13,550 nucleotides of DNA from Pseudomonadota bacterium. Lineage in GTDB: Bacteria; Desulfobacterota; Desulfovibrionia; Desulfovibrionales; Desulfovibrionaceae. Below are positions 1 to 5,969 of this stretch, piece after piece. The notes beneath the pieces are model-generated. The model was given only the letters and a program-made list of their open reading frames with translations. It was not told where the DNA came from and did no database searches. The stretch is taken from positions 1 to 13,550 of the forward strand of contig JAEWPX010000046.1 in the NCBI GenBank assembly GCA_023399375.1, written 5' to 3'. Each line of letters begins with the position of its first letter. Position 1 is the first letter of the stretch. The position numbers and the translations under genes were made by a program.

Positions 1-187
1 AATCGCCGCACCAGCTATCCGCCGGCACCTCGGGCCAGACGCCCACATGCCCGTGCCCGCCCGTCACCTGTCCCGCGACAATCCACGGGGAACGCTTGTG
101 GCAGGAATTGTCAAGCCTCCAGCGACATGCCGCGCACCGGGGCCGCTTGCTGGTCCTGTGCCCGTGCGATATGGCCGTCTCAGTCAT
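1..187 (-). CDS. Small four-cysteine (zinc-knuckle-like) protein, 3' end outside window
   Basis: Partial gene; 62 codons are visible and the rest lies left of base 1. The start is clear: ATG at 185-187 is preceded on the minus strand by AAAAGGAGG, a near-perfect ribosome binding site. Cysteines at residues 18, 21, 29 and 60 (CAAC, SCHK, WCG) and the motif WPEV followed by SWCG resemble small cysteine-rich proteins carried by phages and integrative elements, which probably bind zinc; that family likeness is from memory. Precise role unknown. It is in the same orientation as the integrase, 117 bp downstream of the integrase stop. A TATAAAAT box at 258-265 could be its -10, but I see no convincing -35. 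It is best read as cargo or regulatory content of the element inserted at tmRNA. Confidence 0.62.
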   Translation of the reverse strand, partial: MTETAISHGHRTSKRPRCAACRWRLDNSCHKRSPWIVAGQVTGGHGHVGVWPEVPADSWCGD

Positions 188-205
188 GGCCAAGCCTCCT
201 TTTCA

Positions 206-222
206 GGCTAGCTGTGATAGCC
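206..222. promoter_or_regulatory. Short inverted repeat upstream of the four-cysteine gene
   Basis: GGCTA at 206-210 and TAGCC at 218-222 form a 5-bp inverted repeat with a 7-base centre. It lies 18 bp before the start codon of the small cysteine-rich gene, between the TATAAAAT box and the ribosome binding site. It could be an operator, but a stem this short could also be chance. Confidence 0.2.
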
Positions 223-304
223 CCTGGCCAGGAGGTCGCGTCTCCCAGCCGGGGGCGATTTTATAAGGTCCGCCCGACGTGGACGGATTCCTCCATGGTG
301 GCGA

Positions 305-1522
305 TCATTCCCCGACCGTCGCGTGGATCGGCGTCACCTTCGCCCCGGCCTTGAGTGCGTCAAGGTGGTCCGCCCATGCCTGCATCATGCGGCGGCGCTC
401 GGGCAGAAACTCCGCGAAATTGTAAGCCGCTCGAATGGAATTGCGCTCGGCGTGGGCAAGCTGGCGCTCGATGGCGTCACGGTTCCAGCCCATTTCATTG
501 AGCAGGGTAGAGGCCATGGAGCGGAAACCGTGGCCGGTCATTTCATCCTTGGCGTAGCCCAGGCGGCGTAGGGCGGCATTGACCGTGTTTTCAGACATGG
601 GCCTTGCCAAGGTCCGCACGGATGGAAACACGTACCGGCCGGCTCCGGTCAGGGGATGCAGTTCACGCAGGATGGCGACGGCTTGCCGGGAGAGCGGCAC
701 GATATGTTGCTCGCGCATCTTCATCTTGGCGGCCGGGATGCGCCATTCGGCCTTGTCGAGGTCGATCTCGCTCCATTCGGCATGGCGCAGTTCGCCGGGA
801 CGCACGAACAGCATGGGGGCCAGCCGCAACGCGCTCATGGTCACGAAAGAGCCCTGGTACGTCTCAATGGTCCGCAGCAGGGACGCCACGTCCTTGGGGT
901 CGGTGACGGAGGCGTGATGCTTTTCCTTGGAAGGGGAGAGGGCTCCGCGCAGGTCGCCGGATATGTCGCGGTCGGCATGGCCAGACGCCACGGCGTAGCG
1001 GAAGACTTGGCCGCAGTTCTGCAAGGTGCGGTGCGCCGTCTCGATGGCTCCCCGGGATTCGATGCGGCGAATGGTGGTCAGCAGTTCGGGGGCCAGGATG
1101 TCGCGGACAGGGCGCGCGCCGATCCAGGGGAACACGTCCATCTCGAAGCGGCGCATGGTCCTGGCGGCGTGGCCGGGCGTCCAGTTCTCCTTGAACTTGG
1201 CGAACCATTCCCGGGCCACCTTCTCGAAGGTCACGGCGTCGGCGGCGACTTCGGCTTTCTCTTCTTTGCGGGCTTGGCTCGGGTCGATGCCGTTGGCGAT
1301 GAGCTTGCGCGCTTCGTCGCGGCGTTCCCGGGCGTCCTTGAGAGAGATATCCGGATAGGTGCCCAAGGAAATGAGGCGTTCCTTGCCGGATATCCAGTAG
1401 CGCAGACGCCACCACTTGCCACCCTTGGGGCTGATTTCAAGATGAAGTCCGCGTTCATCCTTGAGGCGGATAGTCTTTGGGCCGGGCTTGGCGTTCCTTA
1501 CGGCGACGTCGGTCAAGGCCAT
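305..1522 (-). CDS. int: Tyrosine recombinase / P4-type integrase of an element in tmRNA
   Basis: Site-specific recombinase that would integrate and excise the element by strand exchange at an att core. The 405 residues match the usual length of P4-type integrases. The N-terminal region (about 1-90: MALTDVAVRNAKPG, then GLHLEI and LISLGTYPDISL) is the DUF4102-type arm-binding domain. A core-binding helical domain spans about 95-190 and the catalytic domain about 200-390. The catalytic set is complete: R241 in RPGELR, a lysine near 267-269, H331-G-F-R334, H357 in QLAHAE and the nucleophile Y367 in AAYNFAEF, so it looks active. The start at 1522 has GGAGG eight bases upstream. The gene is read away from the tmRNA 3' end, 208 bp from it, the usual arrangement for elements that use tmRNA or tRNA 3' ends. 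Confidence 0.93.
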   Translation of the reverse strand: MALTDVAVRNAKPGPKTIRLKDERGLHLEISPKGGKWWRLRYWISGKERLISLGTYPDISLKDARERRDEARKLIANGIDPSQARKEEKAEVAADAVTFEKVAREWFAKFKENWTPGHAARTMRRFEMDVFPWIGARPVRDILAPELLTTIRRIESRGAIETAHRTLQNCGQVFRYAVASGHADRDISGDLRGALSPSKEKHHASVTDPKDVASLLRTIETYQGSFVTMSALRLAPMLFVRPGELRHAEWSEIDLDKAEWRIPAAKMKMREQHIVPLSRQAVAILRELHPLTGAGRYVFPSVRTLARPMSENTVNAALRRLGYAKDEMTGHGFRSMASTLLNEMGWNRDAIERQLAHAERNSIRAAYNFAEFLPERRRMMQAWADHLDALKAGAKVTPIHATVGE

Positions 1523-1566
1523 ACGGATATCCTCCGGAGGCAGGCACGGCCGGGCATTCCGTCAGA

Positions 1567-1617
1567 TATCCGGTTTTCCAAGCGGTCACGTGTCGCCTAT
1601 CCGGTTTGCTATCCGGT
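1567..1617 (+). repeat. Three direct TATCCGGT repeats, candidate integrase/excisionase arm sites
   Basis: TATCCGGT occurs at 1567-1574, 1598-1605 and 1610-1617, between the integrase start and the tmRNA 3' end. The same 7-base core TATCCGG, or its complement CCGGATA, also occurs inside the integrase gene at 1348-1354, 1351-1357, 1386-1392 and 957-963. Direct repeats between a tyrosine recombinase gene and its att core are typical arm-type binding sites. That role is inferred from position. Confidence 0.5.
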
Positions 1618-1641
1618 CAAATACTGGATGTCAACGGACCT

Positions 1642-1677
1642 AAAAAGACGAAGCCGGACTATCTCTAGCCCGGCTTC
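1642..1677 (-). terminator. Rho-independent terminator between tmRNA and integrase
   Basis: On the minus strand GAAGCCGG pairs with CCGGCTTC, extended by GCT/AGT (one G-U pair) to an 11-bp stem with a 6-base loop. GTCTTTTT follows. It lies 53 bp beyond the tmRNA 3' end and would end tmRNA transcription before the integrase. It is the strongest terminator in the window. Confidence 0.85.
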
Positions 1678-1730
1678 ATGCTGAAATCTTTGGTCTTTTG
1701 GATCGTATCGGACCGTGTTGGAAGTTCTTT

Positions 1731-1750
1731 TGGTGGAGGCGGGGGGAATC
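1731..1750 (-). other. Candidate attachment site (att core) at the tmRNA 3' end
   Basis: The last bases of tmRNA (3' half of the T arm, acceptor strand and CCA) are a common target of P4-type integrases. An integrase gene starting 208 bp away and reading outward supports this. The exact core cannot be bounded because the second copy would lie left of the window. The insertion restored a full tmRNA 3' end on this side. Confidence 0.5.
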
Positions 1751-1962
1751 GAACCCCCGTCCGAGAATGCGCCACTCCTAGCGTCTACAGGCTTAGACCG
1801 AAAAACAATCTCGCCTCGGGCAGGCCTTTCGGCCGGGCCGCCTCCGGCCAGTCCGACTAGTGTCTCGTGCTCGCCCCGCCGGACGAGGGGTTGCACCAGC
1901 CTGATAAGGGTGGCGTCCCGGTTTGGCGTATCAGGCGTCAGCCAAGGGGACGCTGGCCGTCA

Positions 1963-1995
1963 TTAAGCAGCCAGGGCGTAATCGTAATCGTTGGC
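1963..1995 (-). other. tmRNA proteolysis-tag reading frame (ANDYDYALAA)
   Basis: Ten codons and TAA inside tmRNA: GCC AAC GAT TAC GAT TAC GCC CTG GCT GCT TAA. The resume codon is GCC at 1995-1993. The C-terminal ALAA is the usual ClpXP-type degron. The tag resembles those I recall from Desulfovibrio. Confidence 0.93.
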
Positions 1996-2098
1996 AGTTA
2001 ACCAGTTGCCGCGTGTTTTACGAGGCCTCGCGGCACCTCGGCCTGCAACCAGGGCTTTGCTATCCCCGTCGAAACCAGGGCGCCCCCGTCGGAAATTC

Positions 2099-2126
2099 AA
2101 GATAACGCATTTCACGCCAAAGGCAA
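2099..2126 (-). promoter_or_regulatory. Probable sigma-70 promoter of ssrA
   Basis: On the minus strand TTGCCT (2126-2121) and TATCTT (2104-2099) are separated by 16 bp. The -10 ends 11 bases before the mature 5' end of tmRNA, which allows a short precursor trimmed by RNase P. Confidence 0.55.
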
Positions 2127-2140
2127 GGGCTCGCCACATC

Positions 2141-2386
2141 CTAATTGAAACGCATGTGCGGCGTGTAACCCCGCTCCTTCATGCAGGCGTCGGCGTCCTT
2201 GTCCGACTGGGCGACCGGATTGCCCGGGAAGGGCGGCGTGTTGACCGAAAGCGACGCCTTGGTGAAGCAGTCGGTATAATCCTCTTCCACCGCCGCCAAG
2301 TCCTTCCCCGGACTCGCGTAGGGCGGCTTGGTGCAGCCGGCGGCCAGGGACACAAGCAGCGCAAGCAACAGCAGGATACGGCGCAT
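2141..2386 (-). CDS. Small secreted lipoprotein, function unknown
   Basis: An 81-residue protein with an N-terminal signal: MRR, a leucine-rich stretch, then SLAAGC with C18 as the likely lipidated cysteine. The mature part is short and charged, with two further cysteines, C40 in DYTDCF and C68 in ACMKERGY, which could form a disulfide in the periplasm. The cysteine-methionine-x-x-x-glycine-aromatic ending resembles small periplasmic or lipoprotein hypotheticals in proteobacteria; I cannot name a function. The start at 2386 has AAGGAG eight bases upstream. It lies 53 bp upstream of the tmRNA on the same strand with no clear terminator between, so some readthrough into ssrA is possible. Confidence 0.75.
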   Translation of the reverse strand: MRRILLLLALLVSLAAGCTKPPYASPGKDLAAVEEDYTDCFTKASLSVNTPPFPGNPVAQSDKDADACMKERGYTPHMRFN

Positions 2387-2445
2387 GATCGGTTCTCCTT
2401 GCAGTCGCGGACCGGCGTTTGGCTCTCCCGGCCCGTGGTCTCTGT

Positions 2446-2464
2446 GGCGGCGTCACGCGCCGCC
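2446..2464. other. GC-rich hairpin in the lipoprotein leader
   Basis: GGCGGCG (2446-2452) and CGCCGCC (2458-2464) form a perfect 7-bp stem with a TCACG loop, 60 bp upstream of the lipoprotein start. No U-tract follows on either strand, so it is not a standard terminator. Its role is unknown. Confidence 0.35.
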
Positions 2465-2624
2465 GCTTCGGCGTCAATTATTCATACCGTTTGGCGCGTC
2501 CTACGAAAAGCGTTTTTTCTCTCCTTCCGGCATCCATTCTCCATGACGGCTGCGTTGGGGCGGAACATATGCGAGACAAGCGGGAGGGGGCTGGTGGAAA
2601 GCGCGCGTCTTGATTGTTCCATTT

Positions 2625-2674
2625 GTCACAATGAAAGACTGAACATGCAAGAAAATTGAACTACGCATTGTGAC
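2625..2674. promoter_or_regulatory. Inverted GTCACAATG pair upstream of the chemoreceptor promoter
   Basis: GTCACAATG at 2625-2633 and its exact complement CATTGTGAC at 2666-2674 have centres 41 bp apart, close to four helical turns. They lie about 40-90 bp upstream of the probable -35. This could be a looping operator or activator pair, or a long-range RNA stem. Confidence 0.4.
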
Positions 2675-2716
2675 TCAATTCTCAAATTGCAGCCGTAGGA
2701 AAGCGTGATTTAATTC

Positions 2717-2745
2717 TTGCAATGATCATTTGAATGTAATAAAAT
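2717..2745 (+). promoter_or_regulatory. Probable sigma-70 promoter of the chemoreceptor gene
   Basis: TTGCAA (2717-2722) and TAAAAT (2740-2745) are 17 bp apart in AT-rich DNA. Transcription would start near 2752, giving a leader of about 85 nt before the chosen ATG at 2837. That also argues against translation from the upstream ATG at 2759. Confidence 0.5.
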
Positions 2746-2836
2746 TGTTTAATTCGTCATGGTTTTTTTACAAACCCTTTGGAGTCGCACGGAATTGCAA
2801 CACCTTAGTGGCTTTCTCATCGCTGCGGGGTGCCTC

Positions 2837-4879
2837 ATGAACCGATTCAGTATCAGATGGTTGTTGATGACTCTCGGGATTGCCAGCGTACTAGGGGCAA
2901 CCTTGACGCTTGTGCTGTTGTATGTGCAGCAGACAAGGATGATCGGGCACCTCGACGACATTTCCACCGTGGACGGTCCGCTCCTGTTTCATCTGCAGGA
3001 CATTTATGCGCAAGGGCTGCAGACCGAGCAGGCCGCGCGCAACGTCCTGCTCAATCCTTCCGACCAGAAGGCGCGTGACAACTACGCCAAGGCCGACGGA
3101 GAATTTCGTGACGCCCTCGGAGCGGCAAAAAAACTGGCCAAGGGAGACATCGCCCGTTTGCTCCAGGAAATCGAGCCCAAGTGGAACGCCAGCCATGAGC
3201 TCAAACTGCGGATCATGCAGTTGGCAGCCAGCGGCGACATGCAAAAAGCCGTCGTCATGCTCAACGGCGAAGAGACGCCGCTGTGGCGCGAGATAAAGAA
3301 AACCGCTCTGGCCTGCGTCTCCAAGCAGCAGGTTATCTCCAAGGCCAATCTTTCCGCCATCGAGGCCGGTGAATCCACTGTATTTCGCATCTTCCTCATC
3401 ATGGCCGTCGTCTCCGTCGTGCTGCTCGTCGCGCTGATCGGCATGCTCATCCGCGGCGTGACCCGGGGCGCAGCGGCCATCGTCACCTACGCCGACACCA
3501 TCGGCCAGGGGGATTTTTCCACCCAGCCCGCCTCGGGACTGCCCAGGGAATTCGCGCATATCGCCCACTCGCTGGCGTCCATGGTCCATTATCTCGAAGA
3601 CTCTCTGGGCTATTACCAGGGCATCGTCCGGGGCATGGCCACGCCCTTCGTGGTGGTCGACGAGAAGGAAGTCCTGCGCCTGACCAACGAAAAACTCATG
3701 GCACTGCTCGAGCAGACAGGCCGGCCCGAGGACCATTACGGACAGAATGTGGCCCAGTTTTTTTACGGCGATGCCAGTCGCAAGACTGTACTCGGCGTGG
3801 CCATGGCCGAGACCCGGGCCATCAGCAAGGAAGTGGAGCTCATTTCCCGCAAGGGCAGCAGCAGGAACGTACTCATCGACGCCACGCCACTATACAACGC
3901 CATCAACGGCAAGCTCATGGGGTCGCTGTGCGTCTATTCCGACTTCAGCGAACTGCGTCGCCGCGAAGCGATGATGCTCGAACAGACCGAGCGCATGCGC
4001 GAAACCGCACGCGAAGCCAATGCCATCGCCGACAGTCTGGCCAGTGAAATCGAGGATCTGACCCGGCGCGTGGCCTCCGTCGAGGAAGGGGCGACGCAGC
4101 AGAAGGACCGCATCGGCGAGACGGCCGCCGCCATGGACGCCATGAGCGAAGCCGTGACCGACGTGGCCCGCAACGCCGCCGATGCCGACACCCTGGCCAA
4201 GGCCGCCCGCGACAAGGCCGAAACCGGCGCGAACATGGTCACGGCCGTGGTCGAGGCCATCCGGGACGTCAACCACTTGGCCGGAGAACTGCGGCGCGAC
4301 ATGGGCGAACTGGGCGGGCAGGCCGAAGGCATCGGCAAGATCATGGGCGTCATCGCCGACATCGCCGACCAGACCAATTTGCTCGCCCTGAACGCTGCCA
4401 TTGAGGCCGCCCGTGCCGGCGAGGCCGGGCGCGGTTTCGCCGTGGTCGCCGACGAGGTGAGAAAGCTCGCGGAAAAGACCATGACCGCCACCAAGGACGT
4501 GGCCGGCTTCATCACGGCCATGCAGCAAAGCGCGCGCAAGAACATCGAAAAGACCGACGAAACGACGAGAGCCATCGAACTCGGTACGCAGAAGGCCAAC
4601 GATTCCGGAGAGATGCTGCACGAGATCGTGGGCATCGTCGCCCGGACTTCGGACCAGATCCGGTCCATGGCCACGGCGGCCGAGGAGCAGGCCGCGACCA
4701 CCGAACAGATGCGGCGCTCCATGGAGGAGATCAACCGCATCGCCATGGACACGCTCCAGGCCATGGCCGCATCGGCCAAGGCCGTGGGCGCGCTCGGCGG
4801 ACAGGCCAGAGGCTTGGAGAGCGTGGTCGCGGGGCTCAAGTCCGAGGGCATGTCCGGACAGACGGCCATTGCCGCCTGA
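2837..4879 (+). CDS. Methyl-accepting chemotaxis protein with PAS domain
   Basis: A 680-residue inner-membrane chemoreceptor that signals to CheA/CheW. In order: TM1 at about 8-30; an extracytoplasmic helical sensor at about 31-180 (four-helix-bundle type, with DGPLL and QTEQAARNVLL); TM2 at about 183-205; a HAMP-like linker at about 206-260; a PAS domain at about 265-372, ending CVYSDFSELRRRE; a coiled coil; and the signalling hairpin with DQTNLLALNAAIEAARAGEA at about 511-530 followed by RGFAVVADEVRKLAEKT. No C-terminal pentapeptide for CheR docking is visible. The ATG at 2837 gives a normal signal-anchor start, though only a weak GGGGTG precedes it; an upstream ATG at 2759 adds 26 residues without a ribosome binding site. 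It stands alone, with its own promoter and terminator. The ligand is unknown. Confidence 0.93.
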   Translation: MNRFSIRWLLMTLGIASVLGATLTLVLLYVQQTRMIGHLDDISTVDGPLLFHLQDIYAQGLQTEQAARNVLLNPSDQKARDNYAKADGEFRDALGAAKKLAKGDIARLLQEIEPKWNASHELKLRIMQLAASGDMQKAVVMLNGEETPLWREIKKTALACVSKQQVISKANLSAIEAGESTVFRIFLIMAVVSVVLLVALIGMLIRGVTRGAAAIVTYADTIGQGDFSTQPASGLPREFAHIAHSLASMVHYLEDSLGYYQGIVRGMATPFVVVDEKEVLRLTNEKLMALLEQTGRPEDHYGQNVAQFFYGDASRKTVLGVAMAETRAISKEVELISRKGSSRNVLIDATPLYNAINGKLMGSLCVYSDFSELRRREAMMLEQTERMRETAREANAIADSLASEIEDLTRRVASVEEGATQQKDRIGETAAAMDAMSEAVTDVARNAADADTLAKAARDKAETGANMVTAVVEAIRDVNHLAGELRRDMGELGGQAEGIGKIMGVIADIADQTNLLALNAAIEAARAGEAGRGFAVVADEVRKLAEKTMTATKDVAGFITAMQQSARKNIEKTDETTRAIELGTQKANDSGEMLHEIVGIVARTSDQIRSMATAAEEQAATTEQMRRSMEEINRIAMDTLQAMAASAKAVGALGGQARGLESVVAGLKSEGMSGQTAIAA

Positions 4880-4907
4880 CGCCCGCCGTCTTGCCGTAAC
4901 AAAAATC

Positions 4908-4935
4908 AGGGCCGCGACGCATGCGTCGCGGCCCT
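4908..4935. terminator. Perfect palindrome, likely bidirectional terminator
   Basis: A 28-bp perfect palindrome: AGGGCCGCGACGCA followed by its exact complement. It sits between the convergent chemoreceptor and cyclic-nucleotide-domain genes. Only TTT follows on the plus strand. On the minus strand TGATTTTTG follows, so it should work better for the minus-strand gene. Confidence 0.8.
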
Positions 4936-4970
4936 TTGCGTTGCGGCGGCGTGAATCGGGAGAGGCGCGG

Positions 4971-5450
4971 TCAGGCGAGCAGCCCGACGAACCGGCCCGT
5001 GACCTGGCGCAGGCGCAGGCTGAGGACCCGGCCGATGGAAAAAAGGATGCGTATGGCGAGTTGCGGCGCGGCTGCGGCCAATGCGTCGAAATCCTCGCGC
5101 GTCATGACCAAAAGCCGCAGGTCGGTCTTGGCCACCACCGTGGCCGAACGCGGTTCGTTGTCGAAAAAGGCGATTTCGCCAATGACCGCGTCGCGCGACA
5201 GTTCGATGATGTGGCGTTCCGGCGCATCCGTGTTCTCCTTCTGGATGCTCGCGACGCCTGCGGCGATAAAAGCCAGGGACGTCGCGCGCCGGCCTTCCTG
5301 GATGACGACCGTGCCGGCCGGAAAGGCGTATTCGCGCAGATACCCCGCCAGAAAAAGGCGTTCCTGCGGGCTGAAGGCTGCGCCGAGCGCTAGGCTTTCA
5401 AGGAGCGCCGCCACGGCGGCGCGTTGCGCTTCGGTCGGCTCGTTTTCCAT
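4971..5450 (-). CDS. Stand-alone cyclic-nucleotide-binding (CRP-like) domain protein
   Basis: A 159-residue protein made of one CRP/cNMP-type beta-roll. The fold signature runs from LRLYAFPAGTVVI-like strands (about 36-50, with QEG at 51-53) through the phosphate-binding cassette GEIAFFDNEPRSATVVA (91-107), in which E92, R101 and S102 fit nucleotide-binding positions, to a final helix. It lacks the C-terminal helix-turn-helix of CRP/FNR, so it is not itself a DNA-binding regulator. It may sense cAMP or cGMP and act on a partner protein, or be a degenerate sensor; this is inference. The ATG at 5450 has AAGGAG six bases upstream. The frame stays open further upstream, but that part shows no family likeness. 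It is transcribed divergently from the YciI gene. Confidence 0.82.
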   Translation of the reverse strand: MENEPTEAQRAAVAALLESLALGAAFSPQERLFLAGYLREYAFPAGTVVIQEGRRATSLAFIAAGVASIQKENTDAPERHIIELSRDAVIGEIAFFDNEPRSATVVAKTDLRLLVMTREDFDALAAAAPQLAIRILFSIGRVLSLRLRQVTGRFVGLLA

Positions 5451-5559
5451 AGCGTCTCCTTGGGGCGGGCGGTTATGCCAATGAGGGCAATAGCCCCCCA
5501 AGGCTCTACCCAAGGATGCCACGCTTGGAAAGTCGGCACGGCCGGGAAAGCGCGGCGCG

Positions 5560-5588
5560 TTGACCCGATTCGTTCCTTGGCGTATCCC
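5560..5588 (+). promoter_or_regulatory. Possible sigma-70 promoter of the YciI-family gene
   Basis: TTGACC (5560-5565) and TATCCC (5583-5588) are 17 bp apart. The -35 is strong and the -10 weak. Transcription would start near 5595, leaving about 20 nt before the ATG. Confidence 0.42.
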
Positions 5589-5613
5589 GCCGACCAAAAA
5601 ACGGGGGAATTGC

Positions 5614-5898
5614 ATGTTTGTGGTGCTGTTGACCTATGTGAAGGGACTCGATGTGGTGGACGGGCTGCTTGCGGCGCATGTACGCTTTCTGGAGGAACAC
5701 TATGCCACGGGCACGTTTCTGCTGTCCGGCCGCAAGGAGCCGCGCACGGGCGGCGTCATCCTGGCCCGTGCGCCGAGCCGCGAAGCGCTCCTGGACGTCC
5801 TGGCCCGGGACCCCTTCGCTTGCGAGGGCGCGGCCCGCTACGACGTGGTGGAATTCACGCCGAGCATGACCGCTCCGGAACTGGCGGGACTGCTCTAA
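5614..5898 (+). CDS. YciI-family (YCII domain) protein
   Basis: A 94-residue single-domain protein with the ferredoxin-like YCII fold: MFVVLLTYVKGLDVVDGLL, then AAHVRFLEEHYATGTFLLSG, the GGVILARAPSRE strand, LARDPFACEGAARYDVVEF and a short tail. The conserved histidine is H22 and the DPF motif is at 66-68. Family members are small dimeric proteins of poorly known enzymatic role, some similar to dioxygenase or muconolactone-isomerase-like folds. The start at 5614 has GGGGGAA upstream and places the first beta strand at residue 2; an earlier in-frame ATG adds 18 residues that fall partly on the promoter. A small hairpin follows the stop. It appears monocistronic. Confidence 0.85.
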   Translation: MFVVLLTYVKGLDVVDGLLAAHVRFLEEHYATGTFLLSGRKEPRTGGVILARAPSREALLDVLARDPFACEGAARYDVVEFTPSMTAPELAGLL

Positions 5899-5916
5899 GG
5901 GCGCGTCGGTTCCGCT

Positions 5917-5937
5917 GCCCGTTGTGTGGCGGGCTTT
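5917..5937 (+). terminator. Weak terminator after the YciI-family gene
   Basis: GCCCG (5917-5921) and CGGGC (5930-5934) form a 5-bp stem with an 8-base loop, followed by TTTGTCGT. It starts 19 bp after the stop codon. The short stem and interrupted T-tract keep confidence low. Confidence 0.4.
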
Positions 5938-5969
5938 GTCGTGCAGCCGGCAGACCGGACCGGGCGGCC

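Larger units (their letters stand above)
1731..2087 (-). ncRNA. ssrA: tmRNA (transfer-messenger RNA, SsrA)
   Basis: Rescues stalled ribosomes by trans-translation with SmpB and adds a degradation tag. The 5' end (GGGGGCG from 2087) pairs with the 3' acceptor strand (CGCCTCC, then A and an encoded CCA at 1733-1731) in a 7-bp stem with one G-U pair. The 5' block continues into TTTCGACGGGGAT, a tmRNA hallmark, and the 3' end carries a T arm with GGTTCGATTCC. The tag frame follows a resume GCC and encodes ANDYDYALAA then TAA. At 357 nt the length is normal for one-piece tmRNA. The RNA looks intact although a mobile element adjoins its 3' end. Confidence 0.97.
2387..2836. other. 450-bp intergenic region between divergent lipoprotein and MCP genes
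   Basis: No gene is supported here; the short open frames lack ribosome binding sites and family likeness. The left part is GC-rich and holds a hairpin at 2446-2464. The right part (about 2610-2760) is markedly AT-rich compared with its surroundings and holds an inverted repeat and a good promoter in front of the chemoreceptor. Confidence 0.6.

Noticed and set aside
656..1684. Plus-strand open frame of 342 codons antisense to the integrase
   Set aside because: It is the complementary frame of a clear integrase with complete catalytic residues; its translation is Gly/His-rich with no recognisable motif and no ribosome binding site.
1731..1750. A tRNA gene at the T-arm and CCA sequence
   Set aside because: No anticodon or D arm lies within tRNA distance; the 5' partner of the acceptor stem is 350 bases away and a tag frame lies between, so it is tmRNA.
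2112..2477. Minus-strand frame of 121 codons over the lipoprotein gene
   Set aside because: Arg/Ala/Gly-rich shifted frame; the 81-residue lipoprotein has a signal sequence, lipobox and ribosome binding site.
2759..2836. Upstream ATG giving a 706-residue chemoreceptor
   Set aside because: No ribosome binding site, only about 7 bases from the predicted transcript start, and the added residues precede a normal signal-anchor start at 2837.
3934..4902. Minus-strand open frame of 322 codons antisense to the chemoreceptor
   Set aside because: Ser/Ala/Met-rich complement of GC-rich coding DNA, with no ribosome binding site and no domain, and it runs through the terminator palindrome.
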